A DNA stretch of 64,000 nucleotides from Voacanga thouarsii (Eukaryota; Streptophyta; Magnoliopsida; Gentianales; Apocynaceae), in NCBI GenBank assembly GCA_026120185.1, contig JANUWF010002272.1, positions 620,001-684,000 of the forward strand. Reading direction: 5' to 3'. A model generated the notes under the pieces. That model had not been told where the DNA came from and did no database searches. It worked only from the letters and a program-made list of their open reading frames with translations. Positions 12,631 to 25,700 of this stretch are shown here, one piece after another (within the stretch, counting starts at the first letter, position 1; each line of letters opens with the position of its first letter). A program made the position numbers and the translations under genes.

Positions 12631-14485
12631 ATTTCTTGAATCCGTCTTGTAGTTCGGGGCCCAACATATGAAACAGTGAAAGAATTTATCTTACTGCGTT
12701 GTATCTCCATTCGTTCGCGAGTTTGTTCCACTAATAGGAACTCGATTACGTATTGCTTGTGGTAGCATGTATATTGCACCACACTAAATAAAATAATATT
12801 TCCTTAATAGGTTTACTATTTACATTCTCCTTTAATTCCATTTGTTCAAGGATTTCGTTATTTTGTGTAATTTACCTTTATATCCAAAGCTATTAATTCA
12901 GAAAAAAAGTCATAGGATTTTTTTTTTTTTTTTTTTAAAGTTTCAATGGTTTTGGAGGGATAAGTTACCCGCACGCTTTCCTTCTCCGCTGCCTTAGGGG
13001 AAGTCTATTTTTCGCCGGACAAGGGTGATGGAGATAGCTCGGAGGGAGGCTTAGAAGTTAATCGCTTGAGTTGTGGAGCAGAGGTATCCTATAGTGAATT
13101 GAAGCGCCCTACAACTGATTTAACATCAAGATACTTAATTTTTTATTTTCGAGTTCGTATTTGATCATAAGAAATATTATTTAAATTTGTTGCCTTGGCA
13201 ATTGAGTTTGAATTTATATTTAAATTTGTTTCATTATTATTTGACAACGTTTGTTGTTAAGTCAAAGAAATTTAATGTTCGAATATAAGTTGTTCAAATT
13301 CAAGTTCATTTTTATTTCATATTTTTAATTCTAAAATTTTGTAAGAAATTTAAAAATTCTTGAAAGATCTAAGTCTAAAGAAGTTTAAATTATCTCAAAT
13401 TTTAATTTAAAAATATTAATTTATATATGAAATTATTAATAATAATCGAATAAATTTAAACATTTGTTAGCAAGTTTGAGTTTAAGTTCAACTAATTAGT
13501 AATCATCTAGTAATCATCTGTGTTCTGAGAGTCGGATCGGACTGGTCGGTTCAACCGGTTGGATTGAGAGTGGTCTGACTCTATATTATAAATCGGTAGT
13601 GAGAAAATCGATTGGATCGGTCAAAATCGATCAAATCGGTATTGCGGTATCGGTTAAATAGGTCAATTTATTTTTTTAAAAAAATAAATTTATTTTTATA
13701 TTTTAGATCTTTTTGACAAATAACTAAGTTATTTTTATTTAAAATCTATTAGTTTTAAGAGGTATTTATTATATTATTTATTTATTTTTATTTTTATATA
13801 TATATAATAAATAATATTTTTATGTATAAATAATATTAAAAAATATATTTAATTACATTTCGGTTTGACTACAATTCAATTCAATTGGACTTATGAATTA
13901 TTGAACTTGTTGTTTCACCGATTTGATGACCGGTTCAATTTTTAAAACCTTGGTAATTATGCTAAATTTGATATTCGAAGTCTAATCGATAAATTTGCAC
14001 AAATATTTATGGTAAACATTTGGTTCAATCAATAACTGTACCAACTATATATTTTTTTAGCACAAATGTTAATATACTTTTCCTTTCTCCCGAGAAAGGA
14101 GAGGAGGAGGCCAAAGAAAACTCCTTTAAAAAAAAAAAAAACAATTATGGGTAATAAGAAGGAAATTATATTCATGAGCAAAGGAGATAAAAGACAAATA
14201 TGTCTTAACGATGAAAAATTAATGAAAGGATGCACATTTAAGTTAGAAGGGTGTGAATTAAGTGCACCTCACATGAAAATTCTGTCCATATAGATGCTAA
14301 TCTCTTGGTTTATTTGTAAATCAACATTGAAATTCTCAAAAAGTCAACTTTTTGGGGTTTCCTTAACTTAAACGTAACGTAACATCTTGCAATTAAAGTC
14401 CATTCGGTGCTAATTAAACTCAATTAGTGCTTGCGGTGGACTTTACCAAAAATGGTTTTTAAATCTAAAAGTATTTACATAAATT
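12631..14485. other. AT-rich non-coding stretch with a MITE-like segment
   Basis: No coding region was recognised. At about 13520-13955 there is a segment rich in CGGTTCAACCGGT-like words, with cggatcggactggtcgg at the left and accggttcaatttttaaaacc at the right, which looks like the imperfect inverted ends of a common plant MITE. The rest is A/T runs. ORFs at 14029-14293 arise from poly-A/T tracts. Confidence 0.35.
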
Positions 14486-14901
14486 TGTTGGATTGGAAGG
14501 ATAGAACACTAGTAGTTTGGAAATTATAATTGGATAAAGAAAGTAAAGAGAAATTAGAAAAGCAGGAGAGAATTATTATATTTTATTCACTTTTTTTTTG
14601 TTTTGTTTTTTGGTGTCAATTATAAGTAGTTCCAATAGCCCTATATTTATAATGTTAGGATTCTTAATCTCCAAGAAAGTTAATACCTTAGGATTCGTTT
14701 GATAAAACTAAAGTATTGAAAACTTAAATCTAAATACTTAAGTGTTGAATGATGGGTCTGTTTGATAACCTAATTCAATACTTAAAACTGAATGAATTAA
14801 GTACATATTTTATTAAGTACATTTGATAACTATTAATATTAAGTACTTAATTAATTAAGTGCGTTCGATAACAAATTTTTGCTATCACTTAATTGATTAA
14901 G

Positions 14902-17900
14902 TGTAATACCCCGCCCAAACCATTTTTGACTATGGGAAAAAGTCATGCATTGCATAGCATCTTGCATTTTATGTGGTAGCTAGAATAATTTTATTTGCAT
15001 GATGCATGTGAATTTTTCAGTTGCTCTTGCGTTTGAATTAATTGATGTGAAATAGTTGTGTCGTCAAAGATTTGTTTAAGGGAGGTTTGGTCGAAGATTT
15101 GGAAGGAGGAGTATTGGGGTGGTAAGAACTTCTTGTAGAAAAATTAGTATGTGAGTAGTTTTGGAATAGCGGGAAGGTTGGTGATTTCCTTTGGTGACCC
15201 GAGTTCGAATCCTACATTTTGTGAAGTAAGTTTCTCTTCTTGAAATTCTTTTCTTTAGACCGTTTCTTGTCTTGGCCAAAAAAGAATCTAGCTATCCTAG
15301 AGAAATTTTAGTATTTTTACTCCAAGGAAATAAGTCTCTATATTTATTTCCTAAATTCAAGGACTTTGATGTGAATAAAGTTCACCTTTAATTTTCAGCT
15401 TGTGTTCCTTAGGATTTTCGAAAAAACCCTAGCTAGTAATTAAAATATTAGCTTGATTTTAGTTAGATAGATGTTGCTATGGATAGGTGGAATTAATGAA
15501 TCCTTTTCCTAGTAGGAAATCTTTTTGATTTTAATCCTAGCATGTTAGCTAAAAATCTGGAAAAAAATTCCAGCAAGTGCCACCACTTCTTGGAGGACTT
15601 GTAGCTTAATCCAAACTCTTCTAGGACTAGAGGAAATCTTACCCAAATCCTTGATAAAACCAGATTTTATTCCAATCCAAATTCAACTAGGATTTCTTCC
15701 TTTTCCTAGCTGAATTTCGGCAGCTTTGAATCTACATAAGCTGTCCGAAATTCCAGCTCCTTTAGCTACAATCCAACTCTGAAAATCCTAGCTCAAACCA
15801 CCTAGAATACTCCTTAATAATTCAACTACCCTAGCTGCACAAAGCCAGAATTTCTAGTACAAAAAATTACTGATTTTCGGCAGCTTGAAAACCAGAAAAA
15901 TTCGGCCAGCTTGCATAGAATTTTCGTCCAGCTGTGCACTCCAAAACCCATGAAATTTTGCACTCCAAAACCTACCAAAACTCCTTGTTGATTAAGCCAA
16001 TATCAGCACCCAAAACCCTCACCTTTTCCCTGGAAATTTCGGCAGAATTGCAGCTTGAACAATCCAGATTTTATTCTCCTCTTGTTCAGCGATTTTCACA
16101 GCACTTGCACAGGATTTTCAGTCATCAAAACTCACTCAAATTCTTCTTTGTTTGGCCCAAAATTCTGAACACATTCAGCCCTTCCTTTGAGCAGTGTTTC
16201 GGTCAGCTTAGGGGAGCAAATTGCAGAATTTTTCCCTCCATAAAACTCCCCTAAAATCGGCAGCAAGGAGGCGCGCGCAAGCTGGAAATTCCGCCTTTGC
16301 TGTACAAGAAAACTAAAGCCATTAGGAGTCTATCTAAACATCACCATCTAACCCTAAACCAATCTTCTCCAACTTTAAATCATAACAACCATTTACCCTC
16401 TCCATTCTACACGAAAATTTCAGCAACATCTCTCAGCAAATTTTCGAAAATACAAGAGTTGTTCCAAGCAAAAATCGAACACACCTTAAGGTAAGCACAA
16501 ATCCTTTCAACCTCTTGATGCCGTTTTCTCTAATGATTCTTTTCTCTTTCTTCTACCCTTAAATCACGCCATATAGAGGCTGATTTCCTCTTCTTCCTAA
16601 TTTTTCGGACAAGTGAAGCAAAGGAGGTAGCTTCTCTCTTCTTCTCAAGCGAACTCGGGACGATCACCATAGGAACATCGAGACCTCATTACTCGGTAGT
16701 TGCAAGGTAAGGGAATACCCTCCCTTGATGTCGAAAGTAAAGTTTAATGGTGTTTATTAGCGAGATAAACATGTGGTCGTAGTATTTGATCTTTGGGGAT
16801 TGAATAGTTTACTTGGAATTAAATAGGAGATTGCGAATTGTTATGGAAATAAATGGGATTAGAGCATATTTGAATTAATTGAGACCCTGATCATGATATT
16901 ATATGATTTAGATCAGGAGGATAATTGAGGAAAGTCAGCGGTGATTTTTATCGCATTTATCTGAAGCCTATCAAGTAAGTTCTTGCAGAAACTCTTTTAT
17001 TAAACGTTGTGATGGTAAGTCCTTTTATAAACTGTTTTGCTAAATGTTGTGCTGGCAAGTCCATGTTGTAAAGCTTGGTAAAGCTATTTTTAAACTATGT
17101 TTGCTTGGGTTGTAAACGTGGATATTTATTCTTTAAACGGTTTTGTCAAACTAATGATTTTATCAAGAAAACTATTCTTTTCCTTAAATTTTTAGAAATC
17201 TCTTTTAAAGAAAACCACGTTTTACAAAGCCAAGGTTTGACAATATTTTGAATCAGGAATTGACGGATATGTTCGTTGAGTACTCAATAAGGGTAGGCTA
17301 ACAATACTAGTCTTGGAGGGCTAGCGTAAGTCTTCTGGCAGGAGGCCACCTCCATAAGATGACCTCCAGAAGATGAACTCTACTTGAAAAGGCGACAGTG
17401 TTGGTTGGTTAGGCCAGTCCAAACTAGCATTATACCTGAAAGGTATTATTTATATTCCTGGCATGGACACCCGGATGGTTTTGTTGGGTGTAGAGATGGA
17501 GGAGTATCTCACTCGGTGAGCTGTACACTCACCTTGATCAGAACGCCCAACGTGTGGTAATTTGGTCCGGACAAGGTGCACAAAGTGTGGTGCCTTGGCC
17601 AATTTGTTCTCATGGAGCCCAACGTGTGGTGACATGACTTTTATCCGAGTGGAGGATTTATTTTGTACAAAGTGTGACAATGAGAAAAACCCACTCCTTG
17701 CGAAAAGAGATTGTTTATGACTTGCCAAATTATTTTTACAAATGTTTTACACTTTGCATACACGAACTATTTAAAACACCATGTGCACACACAAGACTTA
17801 CTGAGATTTATTCTCACATTGTTTTACATCATGTTTTCAGGAGATAGATTGTGCTAAGTCAGCGGGGCATGTAATAGTTGGAGCTTTTGCTATTTTCTCT

Positions 17901-18125
17901 ATCCGTTCTAGGAGACATTTATTGCTTATGCTTCTAAACAATATTTTGTTTTATTCCGTTTTGCTCCAAGTTGAGCCTGATGTAATAAGAATATTTCTTT
18001 ATTTATCTAAGTTGATCCTTTTGGAGATTTCCTTTATATTTTATACCTCGTTCTAAAGACCCCTTGTCTTACGGGACGGGGCGACATCCCCGCCCTTTTA
18101 GGGTACGTAGTCGTGGGGTGTTACA
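14902..18125 (+). mobile_element. Solo LTR (3224 bp) of a Tekay-like gypsy family
   Basis: Starts tgtaataccccgcccaaacc, ends gtcgtggggtgttaca, and is flanked by a perfect 5-bp duplication ttaag (14897-14901, 18126-18130). It closely resembles the 5' LTR at 28281-31543, sharing gtcatgcattgcatagcat near the start and gggacggggcgacatcc near the end. No internal domain remains, so it is a recombination-derived solo LTR. ORFs inside it (15076-17728) show no known domain and are not annotated as genes. Confidence 0.9.
18073..18095. other. Conserved GC-rich stem-loop near the LTR 3' end
   Basis: gggacgggg, loop cgacat, ccccgccc: eight pairs with one bulged A. The same block recurs near the end of each related LTR (about 31494-31517 plus, and near 11990, 18440, 45500 and 56065 on the minus strand), inside otherwise AT-rich sequence. 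Confidence 0.5.
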
Positions 18126-18410
18126 TTAAGACGTTTTGAAATATTGTTATAAATTTTAAGTGAATTAAAAGTTACTTAAGTTTGAAGTCTAAATGTATTA
18201 AATACTCATCTAATTATTAATATTTTTTATATTTTATTTAAATTATAATAAAATGTAGTATAAAAATAAATTTTAATTAATTCAGACTTTAAATTCAGAC
18301 TTAGGATTTCAGAGTCAGTCTTCAAACTTCAGTTTTGAGAATTCTGAATTAATTATAATTCATTTTTATATTATAATTTTACAATTTAGATTAAATATAA
18401 ATAAATATTA

Positions 18411-21400
18411 CTCTGTAACACCCCATACCCTAGGTACCTAAATAGGGCAGGATGTCACCCTGTCCAAAAGATCAGGGGTCTTTATAACGAAGTACAAAAA
18501 GAAAAAAAAAAACGTCTAAGTAAAATTAAAGAAATAATCTCATTATATCCGAAAGCAAAACTTATATAAGTCTAAAAAATCAAAACTAACAAACATCTCT
18601 TGAAAGTTAAAAATAAAATAAACAAATGGCAACCGTGGCTTATTCCTTCAACCTGCTCAATATAAGTACTCCCCTGAAATCATGATATAAAAGATGTGAG
18701 ATTGGCATCTCAGTAAGTCTTATGTGTGCAAGTGTCAATTATAACCATTTTGTACATGCAGTTATCAAAATCACAAAATCGTGTTTGCAAGTCAATTTCA
18801 TCAATAACAGTTATACAAAGGAGTCTTGCTCAGTGAATCCAAAATAGTTCACAATAAATCATCGTTTCATCGTATTCATAATTCATTAGGTAGGAATTAG
18901 CAAATGATCCAAACAATAATATCATAATTTATATCATAGTTACCACCATGATAGCATCCCAATGTATTCTTTTAACAATGGACAGTAGGGGATCCGCCCC
19001 ACTAGGTGAGATACTTCTCCATCTCTACACCAACATTCCAGTTGTCCAATCCGGATAAACAGTGTCTACATGGACCAACATGCTAGTTCGGACAGCTTGA
19101 CTAAGTAGTACTGTCGCTTCTCTAAGTTGAGTTCATCTTCTAGAAGTGGTCTCTTATCAGAAGACTCACTCTTACTCTTCAAAACTAGTACTACTAGCCT
19201 ACCTCCGCTAAGTACTTAATGCTCCCCATTTAGGGGCAGAATCATTTTTTCCTCTTTCGAAAGTTTTTGATTAGTTTGATTGCAAAACGTGATTTTTCAT
19301 AATAGTATTTCCAAATCGTTTAGTAATAGTGTAAGAAATCGTTTTTGAGTTTGAATAGTGGAAATTGGATAAACTCATTTAGAAAGTAAAACATCTACGT
19401 TTCCAACCCAAGTATCAAAACACAGTGTAACTCATCGTGTTTAGCCAACGTTTCAATCCTTTTGTCAAAACATCATATTGACATCAATTCCAAATAACAT
19501 TGTAAAAATTGCTTGCAAATAAGTTACATTTATCAAAGTGGTTATGTAGGGACTTACTTGGATAAATCAACTGCTAGACCCAACTTAATTGATTGCTCTT
19601 ATTTCCACTCCTTTCTTATCTAGAACAAATAATTCCACAATTAGGATTATATACTATTTAATACAATATGACTCTTCATGATCTCATTAATCACCTAATT
19701 CATCCATGGTATCTAAGTACTTTAATTCATTAAATCACATGCATAACTCCTTTTTACCATTCTATTGAGCATAACCATGCTTTGGTCTAAATTAATTCAC
19801 CATATGACAACTCCTATATTCAACTAATATAAAATCATCATAAACAGCCCCATAAACATTAAAAGATCTCATCTTTTCCTATTTAGTATAGATTTAGATT
19901 CATCATGACAAGATACATCAATGTCCTATTTCATACACGCTTTGTCTATAGCTTACATTAACATATTCATTGATCTAGGTCATTCATGCTTTCATGCTAG
20001 ACTCCATAAGCATTCTTAAGCCAATATTTTAAAGACTAAGACCATTTAAATCAGTAAAGATAGGATCTTGATTACCTCTTAGCGATTTAGACTTAAAACA
20101 CGACAACTCCTTGTTGACTAGCTTGAGTTTAATCGATAGTTGAAGAGATTGGTCCGCTTAGATGACTTTGATCGAGACTCACCAAGAAAGGGATAAAATC
20201 AGTCCCTTATGGACGTGATTTAAGGGAGGAAAAAGGAAAATAATGGAGTAAGAGATGAATAGAAGAGTTGAAGATCAATTATCATGTAGAGAGTTTTGGT
20301 TTTGGTTTTGGTTTTGTTCTTGGGGTAGGCCTTTCTGAATTTTTGTGTAAGTTGTAGGCTGGTTGTTTTGTGAGTTTGAGGGGTTGAGAGGGTAGGAATT
20401 TCATGCTTTGATGGATAGGGAAGTCTAGGGTTTGGTGTTTAGATGTTTGGAGGAGTTCTACCTTGCTATGGTTGCTCGATTACAAGAGAAAAGTTGGACA
20501 GCTTTTGTCCTTCTTTGGGAGCCGAAACTGGACAGTAGTTTAGGGCTGGTTGCTACTGTATTTTTGCAGCTTATGATGGCCGAAAATCTGGATAGAAAGT
20601 GGGAAGAAATTTGGTTGGTTTTCGGTCTCCAAGATGGCGAAAATAAGAGAAGAAAAAGGAGTCTTTGTGTAGCTGTTTTTGCTCGATAATTAGAGAGGTT
20701 TTTGTGTAGGTTTTTGGCTGAAAATTTCATGCAAAATAGAGCTGGTTGTGGCCGAAATTCTGGAGGTATTGGAGAGGGAATTCTGGTATTTTTTTTGCTA
20801 CAACCAAGTCATAATTGGTTAAGGTTTTCTTGATTAACCCTCGCAAGGTTTTGGAGAGTTTTAATTGAACTATATTTGCTCTATTGTGTGGCAGTAGCTT
20901 TGAGGACATTTTCCAGAAAAATATAGGAGGAAGTTAGGTTATTTATTTAAGAAATAATTTAATTAATTTCCTATATTAATTTGAGTAATTTAAATAGCTA
21001 TTAAATAATTATTTTATAAGAAAATTTCTAGTTTCTTAATTCCCTTGAAGCTACCCGAAATCCTTCTTCATTTTTTCCCAAATTTTCAAAAATCTTTATC
21101 CAAGAGATAAATACTTCATTTAAAATCCAGCTTTTATCCTTTTATTTCCTTCCTAAAAATTATTTGAAGAAAATTAAAATATGGAGACTTATCTCATTGG
21201 GAAGTGGTGGTTACCATATTAAAACAATACATATAGATTTTTATATATTTTATCTCTTAATATATTACTTAGATATAGCTTTTAAAAATCTAGATTAGCA
21301 ATATTTAAAATTCTCTAAAAGATTATGATAAGATATTGGAAATAAAAATTAAATTTATTCTCAAATATTTTATAAAATAATTCCCAAGATAAATCACACT

Positions 21401-22151
21401 CCTAATATTTAGGAAATTGGTTCAAAGGTGGCGGCAACCCAAGGGAGTTTCGGCCAAGGATAAAAAAAATTAGAGAAGAAGAAAATAAAAGAAATAAAAG
21501 GATTTGAAATAGTTAGGATTCGAACTCGAGCCCATCAAGAATTAAATACCAAGCTTTATCCACTAAACCACATTAATTCTTGATAAATATTCTCCTAATA
21601 AATTTCCTTGATTCCTACTCACGTACTGCATCCTTTTTTTAATAAATTCCATCAATAAAATAAAATTCAACTAACTCAAATAACACGACCACTTCAAGAA
21701 CAAATTAATTCATGCAACAATAAAGTGATATTTTCATGAAAATAGTTCAAATAATCAAATGTAGTATAAAACAATGTGACATGCATAACTTTTCCCCACA
21801 TACCAAAGGTGGTCTAATACAGGGTATTATATACTCCATCCGTTCCTATTTATTTGTCACAAATGAAAATTTTTGATGTCCATTTTTATCTGTCACATTA
21901 AAAAAATTTAGGTGTCATTAATGTTAATTTTACTATTATGCCCTTGTATTAAATAGTTTTGGAAAATGAGAGTGCAATAATTTCAGAGAGAGAGTTGAAC
22001 AAATAAAGTAAGAAAATAGTTATGGAGAACATTAAATCCAATGGTACTTTTGGAATGTATAAACAAAGTTATATGAGTTTAAGAGACTAACTAATTTTTC
22101 TTAAACTGTATAAAGTAATTAATTATGATAGATAAATAGGGACGGAGGGGG
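18411..22151. mobile_element. Stowaway-like MITE, interrupted by a solo LTR
   Basis: Without the LTR it is about 320 bp (18411-18413 plus 21832-22151, with the duplicated bases counted once). The ends read ctccatccgttcctattta and, reverse-complemented, CCCCCTCCGTCCCTATTTA, the Stowaway inverted repeat. TA lies on each side (18409-18410, 22152-22153). It is non-coding and sits in the middle of the Tourist-like element. Confidence 0.85.
18414..21831 (-). mobile_element. Solo LTR (3418 bp), reverse orientation, inside a Stowaway MITE
   Basis: On the plus strand it begins tgtaacaccccatacc and ends caggg tattata, the worn complement of TGTAATACCCC. A 5-bp duplication tactc flanks it (18409-18413, 21832-21836). 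That duplicated tactc is the TA plus first three bases of the Stowaway, which shows the order of events. There is no internal region, hence a solo LTR. ORFs at 20432-20909 have no recognisable domain. Confidence 0.9.
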
Positions 22152-22431
22152 TAATAATTATATGAGTATTTAATATATGTAAATTTTAAAATTAAGTAAC
22201 TTTTAATTCACTTAAAATTTATAACATAATTTTAGTGCGTCTTAATCAATTAAGTGATAATAAAAATTTATTATCAAATACACTTAATTAATTAAATACT
22301 TAATATTAAACATTATCAAATGCATTTAATAAAATAAGGACTTAATTCATTCAGTTTTAAGTGCTAAATTGAGTTGTCAAACATGCCCTTAAAGGAATGG
22401 ACATCCATGTTACTTTGGAAATTTTCTAACA

Positions 22432-24255
22432 TTCTCCCTTAAATATCCTTCAAAAATTTCCTAATACTCTCTCTTTGATGTCTATTTTCAAAACTTGGAA
22501 ATAAATTGTTAAAATTTTTAGGAAAAAGAAATTCTATGGAATAAAAACCTAATGAAGGAAAAGAGTACACTTTCCTTTTTGTAAGGAACATTGAATCATT
22601 AAAAACCTGATCAAGAAAAATTCAATAGGAAAAATTTTGATCAAGGGAAAATAGTACAATGTATAAATATATATTCTCTTTTCTAAAATATCAATTGAGA
22701 TCTCCTCATATCTTTCAAATAACTCATGCTAATTTTATACCTTAAGTTTTAAAATATTGTAATCGAGTAATGTCTTAGTAAACAACTCTGCTAGAGTATC
22801 ATATAATTGATTTTGTTGTATATTAATTTCACTTTCTTCTAAAATTCATAAGTGTAGGAAAATTTTAGCATGATATGCTTTATTATATTTCTTTTAATGT
22901 ATGTGTCTCTTAATTTAGTTAGACAAGCTGTACTATTCTCATAAATAAGAGTTAGAATTTTTCTCTTAGAGGATAAACTATAATTTTCTTGGATGTAATG
23001 AATTATTGATATCAACCATATATATGCCCAACTTTCCTCATGAATGATTATAATTTTAATATGATGTGCTACAAATTATTTTATAAAGGGTTATGATATA
23101 GTAGTACCATCACATATAAATAAACAACCATTTTGAGAATCTATTTGATGACCTGTCCACTTAATATTAGGTTGGTTTTATTTGAAGAAAACAATCCAAG
23201 GTTAATTGTCTCTTCAAGATATCTAAAGACATGCTTAATGCCATTCCAATACATCATGTTGAAAAAGAACTAAATGTTGCTAGTAAACCCACAAAAAATA
23301 CTATATCAAGTCGAGTGTTATTGGAAAGGTACATTAATACACTAATAGCATTGAGGTATGGTATTTCAAAACTAAACAATTCTTCATCATCTTTTTGTGG
23401 TAAAAAAGGATCTTTATTTACATTTAATGGCCTGACAACGATTGTGATAATAGATATACTTTATCTATATAAATATTTTTAGAACCATTACTGTATATGT
23501 TAATTAATGAACAAAAAATTCAATCTTCTGCATATTCAATTTGTAGGTCAAGACAAAACTTTATTTTTCCAAAATCTTTAATTTTAAAATTTTCATTTTA
23601 AACAATCTATTACCTCTTGGAGCTCTTCTAGAGTTTTAATAAGGCCAACATAATCAATATATATAGCAGATATCACAAAGTCAAGTCCAAATTTCTTGAT
23701 AAATATATATGAACATATTGGATCATTTTTATATCTTGATTTTAAAAAGTATTCACTAAGATGATTATACTACATTCATCCATACTACTTTAGGCTATAC
23801 AATAATTTTTGTAATTTAATGAAATAATTATCACGAGGACCATAATTATAAATACTTCAGACATACTGGATCATTTTGAGATTTTTATATAATATCATTA
23901 TCAAGACTCATATATATGTAACTAGTAACTATATTCATTATATGCATGTTAACCTTTTCATTCACTACCAGTTACAAGGTATTGAAATATAATTTTATCT
24001 ATTGTAAGTGAATATATCTCATCACAGTCAATACCTAACGTTTGTGAAAAATCTTGCGTTGCAAGTTGTACTCATGATTTTAATATTTTCATTTCGTTTT
24101 TGCACAAACATTCATTTATAACTAATCGACTTTACACCTTCTAGAGTTCAGATTACAAGTAAAAAAACCTCACGCTTTGCTAGTAAATTTAATTTCGATT
24201 GAATTGTATCTTTCCATTTTGGCCAAGCACTTCAATAGTAACATTCTTTAGTTAA
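22432..24255 (-). pseudogene. Ty1/copia pol remnant: reverse transcriptase and RNase H
   Basis: On the minus strand, from about 24200 downwards: VNEKVNMHIMNIVTSYIY (palm), then YIDYVGLIKTLEELQEVIDC. Here the catalytic YVDD of the family is read as YIDY, so one active-site aspartate is lost. Next come KIKDFGKIKFCLDLQIEY, ISVLMYLSNNTRLDIVF, and finally LAELFTKTLP before the purine tract at 22432-22441. The order and motifs are those of a copia polyprotein C-terminus. Several stops and frame changes are present. The upstream side is cut at 24256 by a copia LTR on the other strand; the rest of the element is not in the window. Confidence 0.85.
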
Positions 24256-25638
24256 TGTTGGTTCAAGATCCTTGTTAGCCTTAAGGGCATTCTTCTATAT
24301 TTTGACTTATGACAAATATTGATGAAGACTAAGTTGTGTGATCTATATGTGATAGGACATGCTTTGACCTTAGTTCTTCCAAGGTGTAAAAATGAGATTG
24401 CTAAGCAATTCTTGAGCAATAGAATCCAAGAATGGATAATCAAGTATTAGAGAAATGGTATACCAAGAAACCCTTAAGAAGAATCTTAGACTAGGAATCA
24501 TTTGATAAGGTATAATGTATAAAATCCTATGTCTCCTTTACCTTATGATTTTATCTTAAAGCATGAAAGTAAAATAATTTCAAAAAGTAAGTCTTTAGAT
24601 ATTTGGATTGAGTGGTTTGGATAGATCTTTGCATCCAAAACTTCGTCTAAAACTCTGTAACCGTTTCAAAATGTTTCTGCCTAAAAAAGTACTTTTTGGA
24701 CTCACTTTTTAGACACATATTCTTCTAATCCTTGAGTCCAAAATTCTGAAAAACTTGACAGCGAAAAACTAGTCGTTACTAGCCGTTGCTATCTTGCTTT
24801 TTTGCTCCTATAAAAGCTTTCAAAACTCGATTTTGAAGCAAATTTTTGTGTTATCTCTCTCAGAAATACTCTTACACTTTAGAATACAAAAATATCCCTT
24901 TTCATTGTGCTTCAAAGTAAAATCAAAATTACTCCAAAGGTAAAAAGGTATAGGTGCTTAGACTGTTTATATCTACTCAAGCTCTAAACTATTTCTGCAT
25001 TTTCTCTGTGATTTGTTTTGTATCAAGGTTTGAGAAGTAAAACCCAATTGGGGTGATCATTGATTTATTGTGTATCAAGGTTAAGGAAGTAAATCCCAGT
25101 TTGGGTGAGCCTTGATTATTGAGTTTAAAGAGGTTGGGTGTAAAACCAAGTGTGGTGATCCTCTTATGTAAGATTGGTGTTGCCTACCACTATTAATTTG
25201 GAAAAAAGGTTTTAGTGGTTATGTTGAAATCCTTAAGTGTGTGCTTAAGGTAGTGGATGTAGATTATTTGAGGATCGAACCATTATACATCCTTGGGTCT
25301 TTTCTTATGCTATTGCCTAAATTTCTTCACTGCATTTTTACTGTCTTCTAACCTTAAATGCTATATCTATTTCACTAAAACTAGTTGCTTATTTATGACC
25401 TTTGCATTCTGATTTAAACTTGTCATTAACATCTCAACTTGCCATCTTTATTTTATAACATCCTCTTATCATTTTGTGCCGATTTAAAAGACCTTTGCCT
25501 GCACTCTTGAAATTGCAAAGCATTTTTGAAGCCACAAAGCATTTTTGTTGTTCAGTTTGAATTTTTAAAGGACCAAAATTTTTAATCTACATTTGTTTAC
25601 CAAAAATCTTATTCACCCCCTCCCCCTAAGGGTTTTCA
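24256..25638 (+). repeat. Probable 5' LTR of a copia element
   Basis: Runs from TGTTGGTTCAAG to ggttttca, two bases before the primer site at 25641. Direct repeats such as cttgattattg and tgtatcaaggtt (25020-25085) lie inside. The right end is firm; the left end is the nearest TG that abuts foreign copia sequence and is inferred. Confidence 0.5.
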
Positions 25639-25640
25639 AT

Positions 25641-25652
25641 TGGTATCAGAGC
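25641..25652 (+). other. Primer-binding site, tRNA-iMet type
   Basis: tggtatcagagc, the standard complement of the 3' end of plant initiator tRNA-Met, just after the LTR. Confidence 0.9.
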
Positions 25653-25700
25653 ATTAGTCTACATTATCTTTGATTTAACAGCTTTGTAGGAAGGTTCCAG

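Larger units (their letters stand above)
14691..22388. mobile_element. Tourist-like (PIF/Harbinger-type) MITE with long inverted arms, enlarged by nested insertions
   Basis: The same TTA lies on both sides (14688-14690, 22389-22391), as expected of Tourist elements. The left arm (14754-14901, resuming at 18131) and the reverse complement of the right arm (22160-22388) match over more than 200 bp, for example acttaaaactgaatgaatta and ttgctatcacttaattgatt. The outer ends read GG(G/A)TCTGTTTGATAA, like the Tourist consensus. The left end is doubled: a second, older-looking terminus occupies 14691-14753. The original element would be under 1 kb; the rest is inserted DNA. It encodes nothing. Confidence 0.6.
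14486..22431 (-). repeat. 3' LTR of a copia element, split by the Tourist-like element
   Basis: The two LTR pieces are 14486-14690 and 22389-22431, about 250 bp once the insertion is removed. On the minus strand the LTR begins TGTTAGAAAATTTCC right after the purine tract AAGGGAGAA (22432-22441) and ends CCAACA at about 14486. Joining the pieces at the shared TTA gives a continuous LTR of the type seen in short-LTR copia elements. The downstream pol at 22442-24255 belongs to it. Confidence 0.6.

Noticed and set aside
15934..16494. Plus-strand ORFs of 65-106 codons
   Set aside because: They lie within the solo LTR at 14902-18125; related LTR copies do not keep the frame, and no domain is visible.
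20432..20909. ORFs on both strands
   Set aside because: Inside the solo LTR at 18414-21831; no domain, and no partner in sister LTRs.
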